From: Sipunculus nudus
Lineage: Eukaryota > Annelida > Sipuncula > Golfingiida > Sipunculidae
Direction: 5' to 3'
DNA length: 64,000 bases
Assembly: GCA_026874595.1 (NCBI GenBank)
Contig: CM049313.1
Span: forward strand, 23,122,008 to 23,186,007
Shown one piece after another: positions 47,118 to 59,737 of the stretch (its first letter is position 1; every line of letters starts with the position of its first letter). The translations under genes and the position numbers were made by a program. The notes under the pieces were generated by a model that was not told the DNA's origin, made no database searches, and was given only the letters and a program-made list of their open reading frames with translations.

Positions 47118-47240
47118 CCCCGCCAAGGAGGTTATGTTTTTATCGTTATGCGATTGTTTGTAGGTTAGTTTGCTGGGAGCTGAATCACGCGCGAGACCGC
47201 CGTGCCCATTTTGAAGAAACTTTGTGGTTGGATAACCTTA
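47118..47240 (+). mobile_element. Diverged relative of R1, 5' part
   Basis: CCCGCCAAGGAGGTTATG and the following GTTTGTAGGTTAGTTTGCTG correspond to the R1 start (GCCTCCAGGAGGTTATG, then GTTTGTTTGTT). The sequence after that (GAGCTGAATCACGCG...) is only loosely similar. It is either a divergent R1 or a related family sharing the same 5' end. Confidence 0.45.
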
Positions 47241-47617
47241 CTATTTTTTTTTCTGCAACAAAAGAGCGTATATATCCACACTGCTCGTTTGTTTGTCTGA
47301 TGTTTTCGTGTTACAAAAATATTACAGAGAAATATTACTAGTCGAGAGTCGATACTTCACAGATCATTTATCCCGATAACAAACCATGCCAAAGAACAAA
47401 GCACATATTTTTCAATATCCCAAATATAATCTTTCATAATAATTGTCATTGTTGGTACGTCTATATAACAGTTATATTTATAACAACACTACGACACACT
47501 TAAAAAGCTTTGAAAGCTGACAATTCAAATTTTATCGTTTCTTTTGTTATTCTAAATACGTTTTATTCAGCTCTAGGTGGAATTTAAATTAAGTATGTAA
47601 GTAGCCATTATATGGCA

Positions 47618-47620
<3 letters not shown>
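47241..47620. other. No recognised gene
   Basis: AT-rich, and nothing was seen. Confidence 0.5.

Positions 47621-47690
<70 letters not shown>
47621..47690. repeat. (CT)n then (AT)n microsatellite
   Basis: About 14 CT dinucleotides pass directly into about 20 AT dinucleotides. TATACATA-type words follow to about 47.79 kb. Confidence 0.95.
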
Positions 47691-47691
<1 letters not shown>

Positions 47692-48019
47692 AACATGCAT
47701 ACATATATACATACATACATATATACAGTTGTGTATAGTCATCATTTATGCATGTATATATACATATATATACATAAATATATATATAATTATTCTCCTG
47801 ATTTAATTATAACGACTATACCAATACCTAAGATCATGGGACCCTGTAGTTACATAAAATAAGGATAGAGTCAACTTATAGGTCTTAAATGGACCCATAT
47901 TATTCACTACAAGTATTCAAATTATTATTCAAATGACAAGTTACTTATAAATGATGTGAGCAAAATGGAGTAAACACTACAAAATTTGGCCCGATAGAAG
48001 GTTTTTCCATGACTAATTG

Positions 48020-48021
<2 letters not shown>

Positions 48022-48065
<44 letters not shown>
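48022..48065. repeat. (AT)n microsatellite
   Basis: About 21 AT dinucleotides. Confidence 0.95.
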
Positions 48066-48067
<2 letters not shown>

Positions 48068-50011
48068 CTGTGTTTAGATGATATTGGCTGGCAATGTGAT
48101 ACTGTGTCTTTAAGAGAAAATGTACACGTAACGAAATGTTTTATCATGGATTCTTTTACAATTAAAAAATAACTATATAAATACATTTTTTTTCTTATAT
48201 ATTGTACTTCTTGTCATATTAAGGAATTTTTTGTTTAGACTAAAGTGGTAGGAATCGTTAGAGTTTGTCATTTGATGCTGCGTACATCCCGGGCTACGAA
48301 GGCCATAGCTGAGCATAGTTTGAATTGCCAGGCGACTCCGTGACTGGCATGCAAACTGAGAATTCACCAGACATGCCGTATTAGTGTGCTAATGTATGGC
48401 GCATCTGTATGAACAACGACACGCTGACCCTAAGTCCATAGCTTGGTTCTGAGGATACACAATAGTGTAGTCGCCTTTCCTTATTAGTGGACATTAGGGT
48501 ATTAGCGGGCAGACATCCCCTGCTGTTTCATTAACAATCTGTCTCTAGGAAATGACAGAAGACCTCGCATGCCTTGCCTTCCACCAAGCAAGGGACCTGC
48601 CTAACTCGCTTTATAGTTGGGCGTAAATAAAGCTATTAGTTCAGTCCTTGGCGATCAATATTGATTGACGTCAATATGCACTGGCGCCCGCTATAACCGA
48701 CCCTAGTCCTTGGCTTACGGCCGCGGTGAATAAGTTCCGCTGTTTCACCGGAACCTGTTTCACTGGACGCCAAAATTACGACACCAGTCAAGCAGTCACT
48801 TATAATACGTCGGCAATCTGTACAAACTTTCTTAATGGATTTATTTTCATGAATTTAATACATCATGGTTCTTATTCGAACCGGAGGACATTACCAAATG
48901 AAACAACCTTCTAAACTCTAGTGTTCATCTGACATTTGAATATATTGTTTTTCTTCTCGGTGCACTTACTTAAGGTAGGGTATAACATTGGTACTTTGGT
49001 ATATTTTCCATTGAAATTGATGGATAACTCTCTCATACTTAAATCTTATCGCAAGTTTGCCTTTAAGTTAAATAGGGACCAAAAGGCTTGATATGAATGG
49101 AAAACCTCATTTCGGAAACTCACATTTATAATATTTTACAACTGTCTGGTTCCTGTTGCCAAGCGACATGTTATCTGCCATATAATGTATGCTCAATTTG
49201 AGAGTTACATTTTGCTTAATATTTGTGACACAACCAATCAACAACTTTTAACTGAAGTCGTTTTCAGCATGGGGCCAGTGACCTTGACCTTCATCAATAG
49301 GGCTGAGATATCGTATAAACTATACTGTTATTCCATTACTTAATTATTAAAGTGTGGTATTTGGTTACACTCAAGTTGATTTGGCTTACTCCTTATTCTT
49401 TCATTGTCACTTTATTTTTGGAATATATGAAAATATTGCCTGTATCCTTACGTTAAACATTTTACAAATTTAAACTTTGGATCAAGTCTTGATGCAATAT
49501 CTTTATACACATGCGACATCGTTAGATCTAGTTGCTGATTTATGACAAAAATACGAGGAGTTATACTAGGTAAATCAAATAATGGTATGGTAGGAACAGA
49601 GCCAGACTGAGTCAATGCTTTAAGTTTCCCTGGTTATATTAAGTAACTGCTCTAATGAATGTACTCAGTGAACTCAGCATATGATGTAACTGCCTATTCA
49701 CCAATGTGTTTGAAATTGACCAGTTTACCATATTTGGATGTCTTGACGTTTTTAGAAACCGGAGCCCGCCATGTAACCGAGTGTAATGTGCAAGTATAGG
49801 CTTTGCTTTGTTCTGATTCGGGTTGAATTTAGAAAGCTTTTGAATGTTGAAATATTACAAAATCCATTACCCCTTGCTTTGGTCATCGATGACTTTCATT
49901 CACATGCAGTCTAAATTGTCAATTTCACACAATGGTCTTTCCTTTAAAATATTACAAAACAAACAATTGAGCGTTTTGTATTTCAGAGGAGAGTCCTGTT
50001 CTTTGCATAGG

Positions 50012-50014
<3 letters not shown>
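48066..50014. other. No recognised gene; one overlapping palindrome pair
   Basis: At 48654-48675 two perfect 12-bp palindromes overlap: ATCAATATTGAT, then ATTGACGTCAAT. The second contains the full CRE word TGACGTCA, and the first contains ATCAATA, a Onecut-type word. The surroundings (48.4-48.75 kb) are less AT-rich than the flanks. Otherwise nothing was recognised. Confidence 0.4.

Positions 50015-50094
<80 letters not shown>
50015..50094. repeat. (AT)n microsatellite
   Basis: About 40 uninterrupted AT dinucleotides. It is among the longest in the window. Confidence 0.95.
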
Positions 50095-50097
<3 letters not shown>

Positions 50098-51244
50098 TGT
50101 TTTCTTATTACACGGGACATTCACGCATAGGAAGAGTATTTTGTATTGGTAGTAACACATATAAAGACTACGTTAGCGTTATGATAATTTTAATTATAGA
50201 AAAAAAAAACTAAAAAAGGGAAAAAATGTATGATTTTGGAATTACATGAAAAGTAGACATGATATAAAAATATCAATCACTTCAACCTACACTTGTCCAT
50301 TGAAATTTGTGTGGAAAAGATAATTTTAAAATCCGGCGTCTATTTTTTTTTAAATTATATATAATGTTTGTGAATTCAAATCTCATTACCATTAATTATA
50401 AGGAGTTGTTTTGTTTTATATTCTTCCATACCCGTGCCTCGTTCTACTAATAGTACTGCATCATAAACATGTAAGAATTAATAACTCAAACTGTTAAATC
50501 TTTCAGAAATTTTCGCAGCAGTTATGTATGCTTAAAAACAGAAATTCCACATTTGGATAAAAAAAACAATTTGTTTACCGCATAACTCAAGTAAAATTGA
50601 TATTCCAAGATATTCCTTCACCACTACTGCCCCTTTCTGGATTTTTCTCTGTCATGGCCGATTTTGCATGCACTGGGGTTTCTTGGTTAACGTGATTCCC
50701 CGATGTATTCATGGTTAAGTGTGATTCACTTAACCAATTTTGCCAGTGTTAGATACCAAGTCATGGGCCGAGAAATCATGGAATAAATATAACAAGGAAA
50801 CAGGGGAGGCTTATACTGATAAATACCAGACACTAGAAAAGAGAAAAGATGGGATGGAAATGGAATGTGAATTACAAGAAAGGGAAATGTATATGTATAA
50901 CATATCTGTAACGCTCACATGTCTGTTGCAGCCAACCCGTATTGAATTCCTACGGTGTTTGTATCACGCACGCTGCAAATAACTCCTAATATTAACGCTA
51001 CTGGCACTAAGTTGCTAGGACACTAGTGCCATTTGCAAATATATCGTAATGGAAATTTAAGGCAGACATCAAACCTGGTGCTGGAAATATAAAGCCCTCA
51101 ATAAACTAAAAAAAATAGCTATCCTGCTTTTGGTACGTGAAGTGGTTAACACATTTTGAATAGCATAAAACGAGAAGGAGTATAAATTGATAACCTTCAT
51201 TTAACGGTTATATACAAGAGTGAGGCATGTGTGTTTTCCTGCAG
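50095..51244. other. No recognised gene
   Basis: A hydrophilic plus-strand frame (50740-50982, with NKYNKETGEAYTDKYQ) has no clear splice context and no known domain. A small inverted pair TGGCACTA/TAGTGCCA lies at 51002-51031. Confidence 0.4.
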
Positions 51245-51478
51245 GACTTCATGATGAGACCAGTTGGCGGTACTAGTTTTACTTCCAAGGGATGGACAAG
51301 TAATTCTTTGACTTATTCCTGTCTGATTCCGGGAAGGCAAAGACAGATGGACCACTTTGCGAGGGACATGTTTCTGACCAGACCGCCATTAGACATAATT
51401 TCCTACCACTTCCGGGGAAGACTCAGAAATCCCCGCCAGGGAATAGCTTGCCAGTATGTTCCTCGATGGTCTTTATAA
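51245..51478 (+). CDS. Candidate terminal exon, unrecognised
   Basis: A strong acceptor, GTGTGTTTTCCTGCAG, ends at 51244. It is followed by 77 open codons and TAA at 51476-51478. Only this one of the three frames from the acceptor stays open. The product begins DFMMRPVGGTSF and ends GIACQYVPRWSL. It is Arg-rich in its second half, with four Arg-containing blocks between residues 33 and 75. The segment is richer in GC than the AT-rich flanks. No upstream exon or family was recognised. It is the best of the candidate exons, but still weak. Confidence 0.25.
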   Translation, partial: DFMMRPVGGTSFTSKGWTSNSLTYSCLIPGRQRQMDHFARDMFLTRPPLDIISYHFRGRLRNPRQGIACQYVPRWSL

Positions 51479-52364
51479 CTAATGATGCTTAAGTCTGGGT
51501 CTGGCATAGGGAGGGTAAAAAAATAAAAGAAAAGTATAGTTAAGGAAAAGATAAAGAAGTTCGCAAATATTTTAAAAAGCAAATTCCATTTCTGCGGTTG
51601 AAATACTGAATTGAACAGAGTTATACAGACGGCAAACAGAGGTAGGGGCCCGGCTGCTTTGTTGGATTATAGGTGGTGGCGGCGGGGGCCGTACCAAGCG
51701 AGATCCTGTAATGAGCGGGTTTTGCTAATATCATCTGCTGGATTAATAAAATATATGTATTAAATGTATTATATGCATTTCCGTATACTAATTTATATAT
51801 ATATATATATATTTAATATTATAGTATATTAATATACTAATGTTTTCCTTAAGACACTAATCTTTCTGAGGACCACAACGAAGTAGGATAAACAAAAATG
51901 TCTCTTTTGAGTTTATTTATTGTAATCAGCAACTTTGTACAGACTGCTAGCTGTATGGATGAAACAGATATTTAACTTATTTTGTCATTTTTACTTTCTA
52001 TATAAATATGAGGGTTAAACCCGTATTTGCTTTATATTGTAGGTTATCAAAGAGGGTCACATCATTGTTTTCAGTCAATCGGAATATACTAAACTATATC
52101 AGTTATAACCTTTTCGTAAGCCTGTATAGCTATATCTGCCTGCAGTGTGGACGAAATCGGTTTACCAGTGGCCTGTGATAAAAGGAAATCAGTTATCAAT
52201 TGTAATATTCCTTTTGTGAATGAACATTTTACAAACACTGCGACAAACACCATGGTTACGCTACATATCAGGAATATAACTTGTAAATTTTTTTTTTCAC
52301 GAAAATGGCGTGTTTTATACTGAATGTTTTGAAAAGTATAAGTAAAATCGTCCCTGTAGTTGTT
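51479..52364. other. No recognised gene
   Basis: Contains a GC-rich patch (GGTGGTGGCGGCGGGGGCC near 51.675 kb) and a short AT run near 51.80 kb. Confidence 0.45.
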
Positions 52365-52597
52365 CCTGTGCCAGAACCAGTGTAATCACTTATCAGAGCA
52401 ACGAGGGCTGGAATCACATGTTTAAAATTTGGAGCTGGATGCACAAGGCGATACCCCGCTCTCATTGGTCTGATTGCAATTATTTGCTCTGTGTCAGCCC
52501 TGGTAGTGGGACCCCCAGAATCTTGCTATAGAAAGCAGCGGTTAAAGCAGAGGCGATCTTGGACGAATGCAGTGTATGACCGCCTTGTGAGGAGCGA
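52365..52597. repeat. R3 dispersed repeat, copy 1
   Basis: Collinear with 59738-59988 in the same orientation. TCTCATTGGTCTGATTGCAA, CAGCCCTGGTAGTGGGACCC, AGAATCTTGCTATAGAAAGC, GCGGTTAAAGC and TGTATGACCGCCTTGTGAGG correspond to near-identical blocks there. The upstream 60 bp are more diverged. No terminal repeats or coding capacity were recognised; the orientation is arbitrary. Confidence 0.72.
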
Positions 52598-54519
52598 ATT
52601 TAACACAGCTGTATGTTCTTAAATTAACACACATTGCAGTCACATATATTGTCACATATTCAAATGGGGTACCTTTGAGCAAGAGTATTGTTATTTGCGG
52701 TAACTCCCGCATTTGCTTATCAGCCCCATCTTGTGTCCATTTAGTGAAACAAAGAACGTTTGAGTTAGGTATTAAAACTGGCTAATTCCTTTGTACATCC
52801 TTATACATTTGAGTGGATCGCCAACAGGAATATACAAAATTTCACTACGTTGAGTTAATGATTAAAGTTAACGTTTAATCGAAAATATAGTTATCTTTAA
52901 CTTTTAACTCGTTCAAAGTTTTAGTACTAGATGGCGCTGATAAGCATTATTATATTATATAAATACAAAAAATTTAAAAAAAAATAAAAAATACAATTTT
53001 TTTCTTGTGATGGTAATTTAAATTGTCCTACAAAAAAGCCAAGTCAGGTTCTTTCCAGCGGAGAAAAGATAGGAATTAACCTCTGTTCAAAAGAAATATG
53101 ACCCTTCAACCACTGCCAGCAATGCGTGGGTTTTTAAAATCTACGAATGTGACAACACGAGACCCGATTTGGCGTCCTAGACGGTATTTTATGATGGTCT
53201 CGTCTTATATCATTAGATATGGTCGTGAACCAAATTTATCTTCCCTGTTAAAAACTTTACATTTATATAAACTGGAAAAGCGGAAACCAAGGATGCTCAT
53301 ACATTTCATACGATTTTCATTATGTTATTATCATATTGGCATTGTGAAGTTTATATTCGGATGTATGATAACCACTGGATTGTTTCCATGTATATCTGTA
53401 TTTCTTATTGGTGGGCATCAAAGATTTGTTTTTTTTTTTCCTTTTTCATCAGTTCCCTAACCCAAATCCAATCCAGGCTTTGGGATTGTATTCTGTTCCA
53501 CCAGCCTGTTTCCACCTTTTTTTTTAGGATAATTTTCCAAAAGTTTATTTTTTTCAATAATTTCCTAGAAAACTACATATAGAAGTGAGAGCATAATATA
53601 GTAATTATGAATTTTACAATAAATCTCCGGCAAATGTTTCACAACCATGAGAAGTCATATTTGGCTTATTACAAAACATCATCCAATCAACAGCTGTCAA
53701 GGGAGGCCCTTTTTGCATGTTATCTCTACCACCATAAATGGGTCTGATATGATGTAATATGGAGACTTATTTCTCACATTCTTAAATAATTATGTTTCTC
53801 AATTAAGGTGTAATGTAGGTATTTAATTACCTTGTTGGAAATTAAGCCATTTACTCCTCTACCGTCACTATCATTTTTCCCGTAAAATGTAACTAATAAA
53901 AGTTTTCATAGATGTATGTACATGTATTACTAAATCCCGCAACCCCCCCCCCCCCAAAAAAAAAAAAAAAAAAAACTCCATCTCAGCCTTGACACGATCA
54001 TCCCGCTGCGACGACCGTTATAACTCATGTTGAACAGGATTTTGCTCTTACCAGTGCTCTGCCATATGGGAGCGTTTATAATTAAATAATATCGGATTTA
54101 GTAATCACAGTGGTGGTAATGTTTGAGCTGCTAACACTGCTCCCACGAAACGGTACTGCCATAAAAGCCACATGAAATTATACTAACTGAGCATTATTTT
54201 TATATAAATAATATAATACGACATAGTTGTATTTTGTTTATTTATTTGCCAATATTTATAAAACGCTGATATCCACAATAAATACATGTCCTCAGTGGCG
54301 CTGATACAATATAAAGAAAAAAGTTCGGTCATAAGATATGCAATAAGGCCAAAGTTGATAAAAGATACAATGGTTAGATAAAAAACCACTGACATGATTA
54401 AGAACAGTATAACATTAATATAAAACCACATACAAAGATTATAACGTTAAAATACTAAGATAAGAGATACAAGCTCTGACTCTAAAAGGTTTCCATTATC
54501 TTATAGAAGAAAATATATA
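52598..54519. other. No recognised gene; CTCF-like word, C/A runs
   Basis: GTACTAGATGGCGCT (52924-52938) matches the CTCF core CCASYAGRKGGCRSY at 13 of 15 positions. A run of 13 C followed by 19 A lies near 53943-53975. A 120-codon frame (53098-53460) is hydrophobic at its end and unrecognised. Confidence 0.4.
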
Positions 54520-55300
54520 TCAATCAAATGCTTGTTTAAAAAGCATTCTTTAAATAACATTTAAAAGAATGAATAGAATAGAATGTGCAAGAGATTTAAA
54601 GGCACATTTTAGGTCCTGTCACACCAAAGCGTCGGCCATTAATTTTCACTTTCCTGTTAGCTTTACATGGTTAGGTTTATTTTTTTATCTTAGATCCTTA
54701 CTATTAAATGTTCCTGTAAGTATTCTGGTGCAGTTTAATGGTTACAATTATACACGAACATCTAGATCTTAAAAGAAAGGCGTTCCAGGGGGAGCCAGTG
54801 CAACTACATACAGATAGGGGATATATGTTCTTCCCTTTTTGTCCATGTAATTAATCGGATTGACATGTTTTCTACTCTCTGTAACTCATCAAGAGAGGTG
54901 TGTGGTAAGAAAAACAAAAACGAATTTACATAGTTTAATTTTGATAAACCCATGGGCCGATAAGTGCATGTAATAGCTGTTTAGTTGAATGATTTCTGAC
55001 ACACTGACGAATTTTACTGATTCTAAAGAGATTATAATATGTTGATTGACACAATATACGGTTCCATACACCAAATGCTTATCAAAAATAACTCCTAGGT
55101 TGCGTACAGTATAAACAGGTTTGATGTTATTTCAACCAATGTCAAAAGAGTTAAAGGACATTTCAGAATGGTTCTGTTTGTGTATTAAAATAAATTCAGT
55201 TTATCTGCATTAAGCTTAAGCTAGCTATAATCACCTACCTGTTCTATAGATTTCATGTGATTTCCGACTTACTCTGTGTACATACTGATAAACACTAAGT
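54520..55300 (-). pseudogene. LINE ORF2 C-terminal half, antisense remnant
   Basis: Read on the minus strand from 55290, the translation gives, in order, TEFILIHKQNHSEMSF, VYTVRNLGVIFDKHL, YYNLFRISKIRQCV, STKQLLHALIG, LHWLPLERLSFKI and a decayed PKMC...HSFK..LKNAF tail near 54.6 kb. These are the post-catalytic landmarks of L2/CR1-type LINEs: the 'NLGV.FD' thumb-side block, the 'KIR......T..L.HALI' block, 'LHWLP' and a terminal 'FK..L'. Frameshifts and stops separate them. The catalytic YADD region is not found upstream, so the copy is 5'-truncated or broken. Confidence 0.78.
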
Positions 55301-55956
55301 AATTAATGTTAGAAAAAAATTCTATTCAGTTCTGCGCCTCTGTGATGGATGTATGAGCTTGTTAATCTAGAAGTTATTAGTACACAGCAATGTGGATAAA
55401 CGAAAATAAAACAGGTAGTTTAAGTTGTTTGATTGCATATATGCGTAAGTTGAACGGCGGCTAGTTGCAAAACACCCTTTGCAAAACTATGTTACTTCTT
55501 GCTTGCAATCATATATCCCCGGTTGCATGTATTTGGATTATTTTAGCGGGTACCCCACATGTTATAAACATGTAAACAAAATGAACAGCCTTCCCTATTT
55601 GTTGTATAAAAGGTTAAAGGTATTTTCTTTATTTGAAATCGGAATAGGCCCCTTTAATAATAATGGCAAGTATGATATAATATTATAATATAATATAATA
55701 TTATATAATTTTATTTAATTTAATAAAACTAACATAAATTAATATAAAATGATAGTAGGATTACACATGCAAACGCATCTATTGATTTGTTTCCTAATTC
55801 AATCATTCAAAGATGATTCTGATACCTCTTCAAGGTAACCGACAACTCTGTAGAATAGTTATTGCTGTAAGCGCAGCAACATGTTCGTGACACCACTGAC
55901 CCAGTTAAGTCGCAAATGATTGCCTCGTCAGTTTCTACTCCTGATTCGTTTGGAAA
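55301..55956. other. No recognised gene
   Basis: Very AT-rich, with TAATA-type sequence at 55672-55750. Confidence 0.5.
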
Positions 55957-56206
55957 TCATAATGCCGGCTCCACCCAGGTGAAAATGGAGAGAACTGTGC
56001 CGCCCCAACAGAGACCATTATGATCCATGTCAGGGCATTCAACTAGACACCCGGCTACGTCCGTGACAATAACAGGAGCTGTCTTGCGTGACAACGTCAC
56101 CAAGCCAACCGACAGTAGCCTGGTTGGACGCCCCATCAGTTTAGTCTGAATGCAGCGTCCTGAGGGGCGGGAGTTGTCCTGGTAACCAATGTTCATGTGT
56201 CGTCTG
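55957..56206 (-). CDS. Candidate exon, unrecognised, minus strand
   Basis: On the minus strand a T-rich acceptor ending in GTCAG (56207) or CAG (56204) precedes an open frame of about 82 codons with a stop at 55957. The product includes RCIQTKLMGRPTRLL, then TAPVIVTDVAGC, then ECPDMDHNGLCWGG, and has four Cys. The DNA is less AT-rich than its flanks. No domain was recognised and no partner exon was found. Confidence 0.18.
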
Positions 56207-56885
56207 CTGACGTTTGTGTAAAAAATAAACCAACTCCCAGTTGTCTGGAGATTAACGTGTCAGAGTACATAACTGGTACACTATTTTTTTAGGTGCAGGT
56301 ACGAATCTGTGAAAACTGATACGTTTTCTTTCTATGCTGGACTTTTCATTCCGGGTCTTGAAGGAAATTCAAGTTTACTGGAACGCCGGCATTCTAATGT
56401 GGGGCTGTGGTAGTTTATTCGCAGGTTTTGTCACCAGGGGAAAGTAAATAACAGTGTGATAAGCATGCAGGGAAGAGTGCGTGCCAGTTTGTTTGGGCCA
56501 GGGTTTGTTGGACCATATGGTAAGGATACTAGGGAACAGACAGAGTCAAACTGAAGAGGTGAGGGTGGTGGTGGTTATGAGAGCAATTTCATTGGTCATA
56601 GAGTACACATGGATCTACGCTCAATAAGCAGCGGTTACGCTATATGCTTATCTATTCGCTCCGCTGTAAGCGCTGTACGAAACCGCGGTTGTCTGTCAGG
56701 TTTGGCCACCAGGCGGGCTGTCTCTGTGGAATCCCCTCCTGCGTAATATTTAACCAAATCATTAAGAAATTACTCGTTACCATAGAGACGGTTTTTCAGT
56801 TTGGTATGTGAGTTCACATATATTCTTTGTGTTAATTCATCATTCGTAGAGCAATTAAAATTCGGCCGTTAACTCTGATCAAGCG
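56207..56885. other. No recognised gene
   Basis: Mixed composition, and no frame or repeat was recognised. Confidence 0.45.
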
Positions 56886-57016
56886 GCGCTTAAAGCGCAG
56901 CTATGGGCGGAGCCAGGATGCCTGTCGAGTGTTTGTTTATTGGCATCTGATTGGCTGCATGTCACATCTTACGCACTTTTTTTTTTTTCAGCGGACAACG
57001 AACCGCCATCTGGTGT
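56886..57016. promoter_or_regulatory. Promoter-like cluster with CTCF-like site
   Basis: Within 130 bp lie a palindrome GCGCTTAAAGCGC (56886-56898), a GC-box-like GGGCGGAGCC (56905-56914), and two inverted CCAAT words ATTGGC (56939-56944) and ATTGGCT (56950-56956). A pyrimidine tract ending in CAG (near 56.99 kb) follows. The minus strand of 57002-57016 then reads ACACCAGATGGCGGT, matching the CTCF core CCASYAGRKGGCRSY at 14 of 15 positions. Any one of these occurs by chance; the cluster in a GC-richer island is suggestive only. Confidence 0.3.
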
Positions 57017-59737
57017 CTAAATATATCATAAACGGTCATAGCCGGCAGCGTGAAAATCAGTTGCTTCTTTAGAAGCGCAAGATTTCCGCTGCCTCGGGAG
57101 CGTATATCGTGGTAAACTGCCGATAATCTTTTATCACAACCAACAAGAGAGCCCTGACAGACATCCGATTGGCAAATCAGTAAAGCGTTCGGATATAAAA
57201 TGCAGGCGATTATTCCAGTTAAAGTATATTTAAAATAAACTAGTGAGCATAAGTTTATGCAGGCGGTTACGGAAATAAAAAAAATTAATAAAGTAATACG
57301 CTTATAAAATGCAGATGGATACCCCTTTCAAATGTGTTGAAAAAAACTAATACGTATATGAAATGAAGGTGCTTATCCAAATTAGAGTATATTAAAAAAA
57401 AACTATTTATGATACTTTCTGTGTACTTTCCGTTTTGTCTTTTAGGACAAACAACTAAATTTTTCTAAAATTCACCAGCAACTTCATTTCAACTAACTGC
57501 AATTCCTTATCACCATTATATAAGCAGCACTTTAAATGCATATACCAGATCAACTACAACTCAGAATACACCTTCACTTGCCGATATGCGTAATTACCAT
57601 TGAAAACGGATATTGAAATATTGCTCCTGATAAATAGAAAATGTCCATTGAAACCATGGGGATTAAGTCTGAGGCAACCAGTCTTCAGGGTCACATGTTA
57701 CATTACCATCTGAGCAGAGACCTAGGTGATTTTGGAATTGCTTAATGATACCACCAGGGGAGGTTATTCGCGGGTTCTTCAGCTGAATGTTGGCATCGGA
57801 GACACGGTTATTATCTGAGAGTTGTAGGGTTGGCCCCGGCGTGACAGCCCCTATGAAGAATTACCCACCGTCAAGGAAAAATATCCGGGAGAGCGGTGAG
57901 TTAGATAGGAGGGCATTGAAGTCCCATCTACCAAAACCCCAATTCATCAGAGAGACTTTTCGATAAGGAAGTCTAAATAACTCAGCAGGAAGGCTTAAGG
58001 CCAAGATAAAATATATTTAGTTTTACTGTCTCTTTCCATGAAATGCTGCTATCACAAGCTAAATACTCAACTTATGCATTTGAAATGACATTTGAAATAG
58101 TATATCTTACATCTAAATACTAACCTGCTGGATTAGATTGACCTCTGAAACCGCAAATGTAATGGAAGCTTAAAACCCACCTGACCAAGACTGTCACTTT
58201 TCTAATCTAAAAATTCAAGGGTTTTACGTAAATGACTTGTGATATTGTGCCTGTAAAACTAAATACACATAGATTTCTATATATATCACTTTTACTTAAT
58301 GGATTGGAAATCGGTTCTAGATAAATGATGCCCCAATAAAACAAATAATAAAGTTCACATGATGAATATTAAACAGAAACGATTTACCATAAAGGCCCCA
58401 GATTTCTAAACATATGGATTTCATCAACCCTTTTTCTTGTATTAAAATTCATTCATTACAAACACATACCCGTATACTTTCAGTGGTTTAATCTTAATTT
58501 GAATAGACTCGGAATTTTTTTTTCTTATAACTCCTTTTTTACAAATTGTCTATTAAAACAAAATTGGAGGATTAATTTTCTCGTCATATTGCTGTAGTTT
58601 TGACGGCATTTTAAATTTTGGGATACGACATGTATGAACTAATGTGTTATCACGTAAGGCCTAATCTACAGGGCAAACTGTCACGAATTGAATAGACTCA
58701 GGGGCAGCCAGTCCCGAACCACTGTTTGCAAGATGAAAAAAGCATTATTTCAGTTCAGTTGTTTTAGAGAAATGTGACTCAGTTGCGCATATAACTGTCT
58801 AACTCCCTGAAGGTAAAACTTATATTTCACTCACTGCATATTGGCATGTTAAGGTTACATGAATGTAAAACTAATCAATTTATTAGTTGGATTATCAGTT
58901 AGTGTTCTATAAAATACTCGTGGTGACGTTTACATAATAGTCAATGGACAAAAATGTTGAATTTGAAAAATCGATCAGTTACAAAAGAGACTTCAGTGAA
59001 GTTAGCTATAAATAGAAACATCAAACACATAAAAAGAACGTCAGTGATATATTGGTTTGGTGTTATTTTTAGATAAGTGCTGCCGCTTTTTGTATTACGA
59101 AGTGCCGTTCTCTCTGTTGTATGTGGGACAATGATGTCCCATAGAGGTTTATATTTTATACGGGATACAAATAAATATGAAATAAGTAAACTTTGGGATA
59201 TTTTTTTAAGTGTTTTGCTGAATAGGAAACACTCTCGCTGGCAGAGGGTATAGGGATGCAAGTATCACCACCGCTAAATACGGCGCTGCTTTTCGGTATG
59301 AAGCGTATTTTATTCTGTTTCCAGATTTATTTCGGTCGAAAACGAGGGGGGGGGGGGGGCGCCCTGTTCCAACTCTAAAATCGCCCCTTGGAACAGTTTT
59401 TTTTTAAATTAAAAATGTTCACCTTTCAAGAGGACCCACATTTGTAGGAGTTGTAGAGCAGCACAAGATAATATATCATCAATCATAATGATAAAAAAGT
59501 TATTTTTATTCTAGGCACACTAAGTTTGTGCGTTTTGCTAAAATATCGATTTCTTTATTTGAAGAAATTAGCAAATGTTCAGTTATATGACAACAACATA
59601 TGACAGGACCTCATCTGGCTGCTTGACGTGTTTCATGCAAGAGGGCCCCATGATCATATGATCATATAGAAAGAATATGATTCACAAACCCAGGTGCAAT
59701 TAGTCCGATTCCGGTTTTGGCATGTTTTTAAGCTTTT
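57017..59737. other. No recognised gene
   Basis: AT-rich. Contains a 14-base G run (59346-59359) and the 16-bp palindrome ATGATCATATGATCAT (59650-59665). The 106-codon minus-strand frame 58941-59261 is unrecognised. Confidence 0.45.
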
